DNA from: Olsenella sp. An293
GTDB lineage: Bacteria; Actinomycetota; Coriobacteriia; Coriobacteriales; Atopobiaceae
Reading direction: 5' to 3'
NCBI RefSeq assembly: GCF_002159495.1
Contig: NZ_NFIT01000013.1
Coordinates: forward strand, 1 to 64,000
Length of the DNA: 64,000 bases
The translations under genes were made by a program, and so were the position numbers. This document shows, piece by piece, positions 60,786 through 64,000 of this stretch; the first letter of the stretch is position 1; the number at the start of each line of letters is the position of its first letter. The notes under the pieces are model-generated. The model was given only the letters and a program-made list of their open reading frames with translations, was not told where the DNA came from and searched no databases.

Positions 60786-61796
60786 CTACATCCTCAGCGC
60801 CAGCACGCTCTCTCTTCTGAGCAGGCGGAACGGCACGAACTCGTGCGCCGGCGTCCCGCGGCCCTCGACGGCGGCCATGAGCGCCTCGACGCCGCGCCTG
60901 GCGAGAAGACCGGTGTCCTGGCGGACGGTCGAGAGGCGCGGGACGCAGTACTGGGAGACGTCGAGCCCGTCGAAGCCCACGAGCGAGATGTCCGCGGGCA
61001 CGCGGTAGCCCTGGTCCGAGATCGCCCTCAGGGCGCCGAGTGCGATGACGTCGCCCAGGGCGAAGATGGCCGTGAGGTCACCCGAGCGCGCGAGCAGACG
61101 CATCGTCGCCTGGTAGCCCTCGTCCATTGAGAAGCGGCACGGCTCGTAGCTGCGCTCGCGGTCGAAGGTGACCCCGCGGGCGCGGAAGGCGCGCTCGACG
61201 CCCTCGAGCCTGCGCGCGGAGACCTCGCTCACCCAGTTGCCGCCGATCACGCCGATGCGGCAGTGGCCCATCTCCCAGAGGTAGTCGATGACGCTCTCGG
61301 CCGCCGAGGCGTCGTCGGTGGTGAAGCTCGAGAGCGTATCGAGCCCCCAGTCCGCCGCTGTGTTGGTGAGCAGCACGCAGGGCACGCTGATCTCCGAGAG
61401 CCCCTCGATGAAGTGCCGCGGGGTCCCGCCGAGGAAGAGGAACCCCTTGGGGTGGCGGACCTTGTCGAGGTGGGCCGCGCGCGCCGCCTCGTCGGCGTCC
61501 TCGTCGACGAAGTGCACGCGGACCTCCTCATCGGCCTGGGCGAACAGACCCTCCGCCTTCTCGATGATGTCCGTGAAGAGCATGTTCTGCATGCCCTTGA
61601 CGATGATCGCGTAGGAGGACGAGCGACCGCGCATCTTGAGGTGCCGGGCGTTGGTGTTGGGCTCGTAGCCCACGTCGCGCACGACCTGCAGCACGCGCTC
61701 GCGAGCGCGGTCGCTCACCCCGGGGTTGTCGTTGAGCACGCGGGATACGGTGCCCAGGCTGTAGCCGGAAAGGCGCGCGATGTCCCTGATGTCCAC
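60786..61796 (-). CDS. LacI-family transcriptional repressor of the sugar locus
   Basis: The 336-aa regulator has an N-terminal LacI helix-turn-helix (IRDIARLSGYSLGTVSRVLN) with hinge helix (NTNARHLKMRG) and a periplasmic-binding-type sensor domain. A GTG start is used with GGGGGAG upstream. It lies 19 bp downstream of a permease gene and upstream of malQ on the same strand, so it is probably cotranscribed and self-regulated. The effector is likely a maltodextrin, by context only. Confidence 0.92.
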   Translation of the reverse strand: MDIRDIARLSGYSLGTVSRVLNDNPGVSDRARERVLQVVRDVGYEPNTNARHLKMRGRSSSYAIIVKGMQNMLFTDIIEKAEGLFAQADEEVRVHFVDEDADEAARAAHLDKVRHPKGFLFLGGTPRHFIEGLSEISVPCVLLTNTAADWGLDTLSSFTTDDASAAESVIDYLWEMGHCRIGVIGGNWVSEVSARRLEGVERAFRARGVTFDRERSYEPCRFSMDEGYQATMRLLARSGDLTAIFALGDVIALGALRAISDQGYRVPADISLVGFDGLDVSQYCVPRLSTVRQDTGLLARRGVEALMAAVEGRGTPAHEFVPFRLLRRESVLALRM

Positions 61797-61815
61797 GGCT
61801 CCCCCTCTCTTGGGA

Positions 61816-62658
61816 CTAACCCTTGACGGCGCCGGCGGCGACGCCCTTGATGATGTACTTCTGGCAGGACAGGTAGAACACCACGACCGGGATGACGGCC
61901 ATGATCAGCGCCGCCATGATAGCGCCCATGTCCACGCGGCCGTAGGAGCCCTTCATGAACTGGATGACGATGGAGATGGTCTTGTACTTCGTGGTGTCGA
62001 GCACGAGGTACGGGAGCAGGAAGTCGTTCCATATCCACATGGTCTGCAGGATGCCCACCGAGATGAACGTGGGCTTCATGATGGGGACCACCACGGTGAA
62101 GAAGGTCCTGATGGGGCCGGCGCCGTCGATGAGCGCCGCCTCCTCGATCTCTATGGGGATCGACTTCACGAAGCCGCAGAACATGAAGACCGCGAGTCCC
62201 GCGCCAAACCCCAGGTAGACCACTATGATGCCCCACGGGGTGGAGAGGCCCAGGCGGTCGGCGATCATCGACAGGGTGAACATGACCATCTGGAAGGGCA
62301 CGACCATCGAGAACACGCACAGGAAGTAGATGGCCTTCGTGAAGCGGTTCTGGACGCGCGTGATGTACCAGGCGCACATGGAGGTGCAGAGCAGGATCAC
62401 CGCGACCGAGCCCACGGTGATGAACACCGTCCAGCCCACCGAGTCGAGAAACCCGTACTTGTCGATGGCGGTCTCGTAGTTCTCGAGCCCGATGTAGGTC
62501 TGCTCGGTGGGCAGCTCGAACGGCTCGAGGTTGATGAACATCTTGTTCTTGAACGAGTTGAAGAGCACGATGATGACGGGCAGAAGCCACGCCACGCAGA
62601 GAAACCCCATGAGGCCCGTGCCGGCCCAGGAGAGGGCCTTCCTCTCGGAGCGCTTCAT
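61816..62658 (-). CDS. Carbohydrate ABC transporter permease (MalG type)
   Basis: The 280-aa permease has six membrane segments and the cytoplasmic EAA loop EEAALIDGAGPIRTFFTVVV that docks the ATPase. The N-terminus is polar with one span and then the long external loop typical of MalG. The ATG overlaps the stop of the upstream permease by one base (TGATG). GGAGG lies upstream. It pairs with the next permease. Confidence 0.92.
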   Translation of the reverse strand: MKRSERKALSWAGTGLMGFLCVAWLLPVIIVLFNSFKNKMFINLEPFELPTEQTYIGLENYETAIDKYGFLDSVGWTVFITVGSVAVILLCTSMCAWYITRVQNRFTKAIYFLCVFSMVVPFQMVMFTLSMIADRLGLSTPWGIIVVYLGFGAGLAVFMFCGFVKSIPIEIEEAALIDGAGPIRTFFTVVVPIMKPTFISVGILQTMWIWNDFLLPYLVLDTTKYKTISIVIQFMKGSYGRVDMGAIMAALIMAVIPVVVFYLSCQKYIIKGVAAGAVKG

Positions 62659-63500
62659 CACTGCTGCACCTCCTTCGAGCGGGTGGCCCGCAGCTGGATC
62701 AGGCCGATGGCCACGACGATGACAAAGAAGATGACGGCCTTGGCCTGGCCGACGCCCTCCCAGCCCACGCGGCCGTAGAACGTGTTGTAGATGTTGAGGG
62801 CGAGCATCTCGGACATCTTGGACGGCTCGCCGGCCGTGAGCGAGAGGTTCTGGTCAAAGAGCTTGAAGCCGTTGGTGAGCGAGAGGAACGTGCAGATGGT
62901 GATCGAGGGCATCATCATGGGGATGGTCACGTCGATCAGCTTGCGCCACGCGCTCGCGCCGTCGATCTCGGCCGCCTCGAGCACGTCGTCGGAGATGGAC
63001 TGGAGACCGGCGATGTAGATGATCATCATGTAGCCGATCTGCTGCCACGCCACGAGGATCACGAGGCCGACGAAGCCGTACCACTCGTTGAGGTTGATCG
63101 CCTGGGAGTATTGGGCGAGGACGCCGTTAAGGATGAGCTGCCAGATGTAGCCGAGCACGATGCCGCCGATGAGGTTGGGCATGAAGAAGACCGTGCGGAA
63201 CAGGTTGGTGCCGCGCAGCTTTCTCGTGAGCGCAAAGGCGATGGCGAACGCCACCACGTTGATGACGACGACCGAGACCACAGTGAAGAGCGCCGTGTAC
63301 CAGAACGAGTGCTGGAAGACGGTGTCCTGGAGCGCCAGCACGTAGTTTGAGAACCCCACGAACGTGGCGTCGGTCACCGTGGTGAACTCGCACAGGGAGA
63401 GGTAGAGCCCCAGGACGAACGGTGCCACGAAGCCGATGATAAAGGCGAGCAGCGTGGGCAGCACGAAGATGGGGAGGTACTTCTTGATCGACTTCTCCAC
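62658..63500 (-). CDS. Carbohydrate ABC transporter permease (MalF/UgpA type)
   Basis: The 280-aa protein has six membrane segments and an EAA loop EAAEIDGASAWRKLIDVTIP. A GTG start has AAGGAGG upstream. It is the first permease after the binding protein gene, separated from it by a hairpin. Together with the MalG-type partner it forms the membrane channel. Confidence 0.92.
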   Translation of the reverse strand: MEKSIKKYLPIFVLPTLLAFIIGFVAPFVLGLYLSLCEFTTVTDATFVGFSNYVLALQDTVFQHSFWYTALFTVVSVVVINVVAFAIAFALTRKLRGTNLFRTVFFMPNLIGGIVLGYIWQLILNGVLAQYSQAINLNEWYGFVGLVILVAWQQIGYMMIIYIAGLQSISDDVLEAAEIDGASAWRKLIDVTIPMMMPSITICTFLSLTNGFKLFDQNLSLTAGEPSKMSEMLALNIYNTFYGRVGWEGVGQAKAVIFFVIVVAIGLIQLRATRSKEVQQ

Positions 63501-63539
63501 GAGAGACCTCCTTTCCTATAAGTCCTTTGGTTATGAGAA

Positions 63540-63572
63540 GGGCGGCGAGTGGTGGGGTGCCACCCGCCGCCC
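63540..63572 (-). terminator. Hairpin between binding-protein and permease genes
   Basis: GGGCGGCGAGTGG (63540-63552) pairs with CCACCCGCCGCCC (63560-63572) at 12 of 13 positions. The minus-strand tail CTTCTCATAA is weak. It probably lowers permease expression relative to the binding protein. Confidence 0.6.
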
Positions 63573-63598
63573 CAGCAGGGGTAGATCTGCGCGGCGCC

Positions 63599-64000
63599 CT
63601 ATGCCTTGGACGCGGCAGCCTCGGTGGCCCAGCCGTCGACGAAGGCCGTCTTGACGGCGTCCCAGTTGGCGTCGGTCTGGTCGGCGGCGTAGGTGGTGAG
63701 GGCCGATCCCACGCCGTTCTTCCACTCCTCGGAGGGCATGGTCGAGAAGCACCACTTGACCGGGGTCTTGTCGGCGTTGATCTCGTCCGCGAGGTTGTTG
63801 AGGACGTTCTCGGTCTCGAGGTTGGCCTCGAACGGGATCACGAAGCCCATGCCGGGGTCACCGGAGGGCATGGCGCCCTCGGAGCCGCACATGGCCTGGA
63901 CGCCCGTGTCGGAGGTGACGCACCAGTTGATGAAGTCGAGCGTGGCCTGGATGTCCTCCTCCGGGGCGTTCTTGTTCACGCACCAGTAGTTCTCGGAGCC
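63599..64000 (-). CDS. Sugar ABC transporter substrate-binding protein (C-terminal part, runs off window end)
   Basis: The last 133 residues are visible and in frame to the window edge. The order NYWCVNKNAPEEDIQATLDF, then MGFVIPFEANL and a C-terminal helix (TYAADQTDANWDAVKTAFVD) fits the C-terminal lobe of family 1 sugar-binding proteins, which capture oligosaccharides outside the membrane. Lipobox and ligand residues lie outside the window. It is upstream of two permeases. Confidence 0.85.
   Translation of the reverse strand, partial: GSENYWCVNKNAPEEDIQATLDFINWCVTSDTGVQAMCGSEGAMPSGDPGMGFVIPFEANLETENVLNNLADEINADKTPVKWCFSTMPSEEWKNGVGSALTTYAADQTDANWDAVKTAFVDGWATEAAASKA

Overview
The window is a high-GC chromosome segment whose gene content fits a Gram-positive actinobacterium of the Coriobacteriia (Olsenella/Atopobium/Collinsella-like). 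This rests on inference: Rho with a long basic N-terminal extension, an actinobacterial-type T-box, tRNA genes that encode CCA, and amino-acid and sugar-transport genes typical of a host-associated fermenter. No rRNA, CRISPR array or structural phage genes were seen.

Layout. 1-1760: tail of an IS-type transposase gene and gdhA. 1762-14438: a 12.7-kb integrated element between 44-bp direct repeats that are the 3' part of a tRNA-Gly gene. It carries a tyrosine integrase with three arm-type repeats at each end, an excisionase-like protein, a primase/helicase, an iteron-rich putative origin, an XRE regulator, small unknown proteins (some apparently related), and an HNH-TerS-TerL packaging module, but no portal, capsid or tail genes. 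It looks like a phage satellite that brings its own terminase. 14395-17113: tRNA-Gly and tRNA-Pro, a lipid-kinase-like gene, and a REP-associated tyrosine transposase flanked by inverted REP pairs. 17114-21861: ptsI, a PfkB sugar kinase, a Nudix hydrolase, a secreted-type nuclease, and tRNA-Arg, -Lys, -Lys and -His. 21976-24121: a small accessory island with a class II Fic protein and decayed helicase fragments.

24260-31780: an M42 peptidase, then the complete aspartate-to-threonine pathway (asd, lysC, hom on the minus strand; thrC, thrB on the plus strand), with a tandem palindrome array in front of lysC. 32049-36964: a branched-chain amino-acid ABC importer (livJ-livHMGF). 37302-47900: a membrane-anchored unknown, rho, a double winged-helix regulator, argS, pncB, a radical SAM protein and a WecA/TagO-type transferase. 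48063-48445: a 6S-like RNA candidate and tRNA-Ala. 49402-57792: ilvA, then a T-box-led ilvD-ilvB-ilvN-ilvC operon. 57951-64000: a carbohydrate ABC importer (ATPase, two permeases, truncated binding protein) with malQ and a LacI-type regulator.

How the genes work together. Aspartate is converted to threonine by lysC/asd/hom/thrB/thrC. Threonine is deaminated by ilvA and feeds ilvB/N/C/D for isoleucine, while livJ-F imports branched-chain amino acids and gdhA supplies glutamate for transamination. malQ, the ABC importer and the LacI regulator form an oligosaccharide-use locus, with ptsI serving PTS sugars.

Beyond genes, the chromosomal part carries several repeat families: a 31-bp perfect REP palindrome, 61-bp-period hairpin arrays, and a 10-mer (GTCCTTCTCG) found 19 times outside the integrated element and never inside it.
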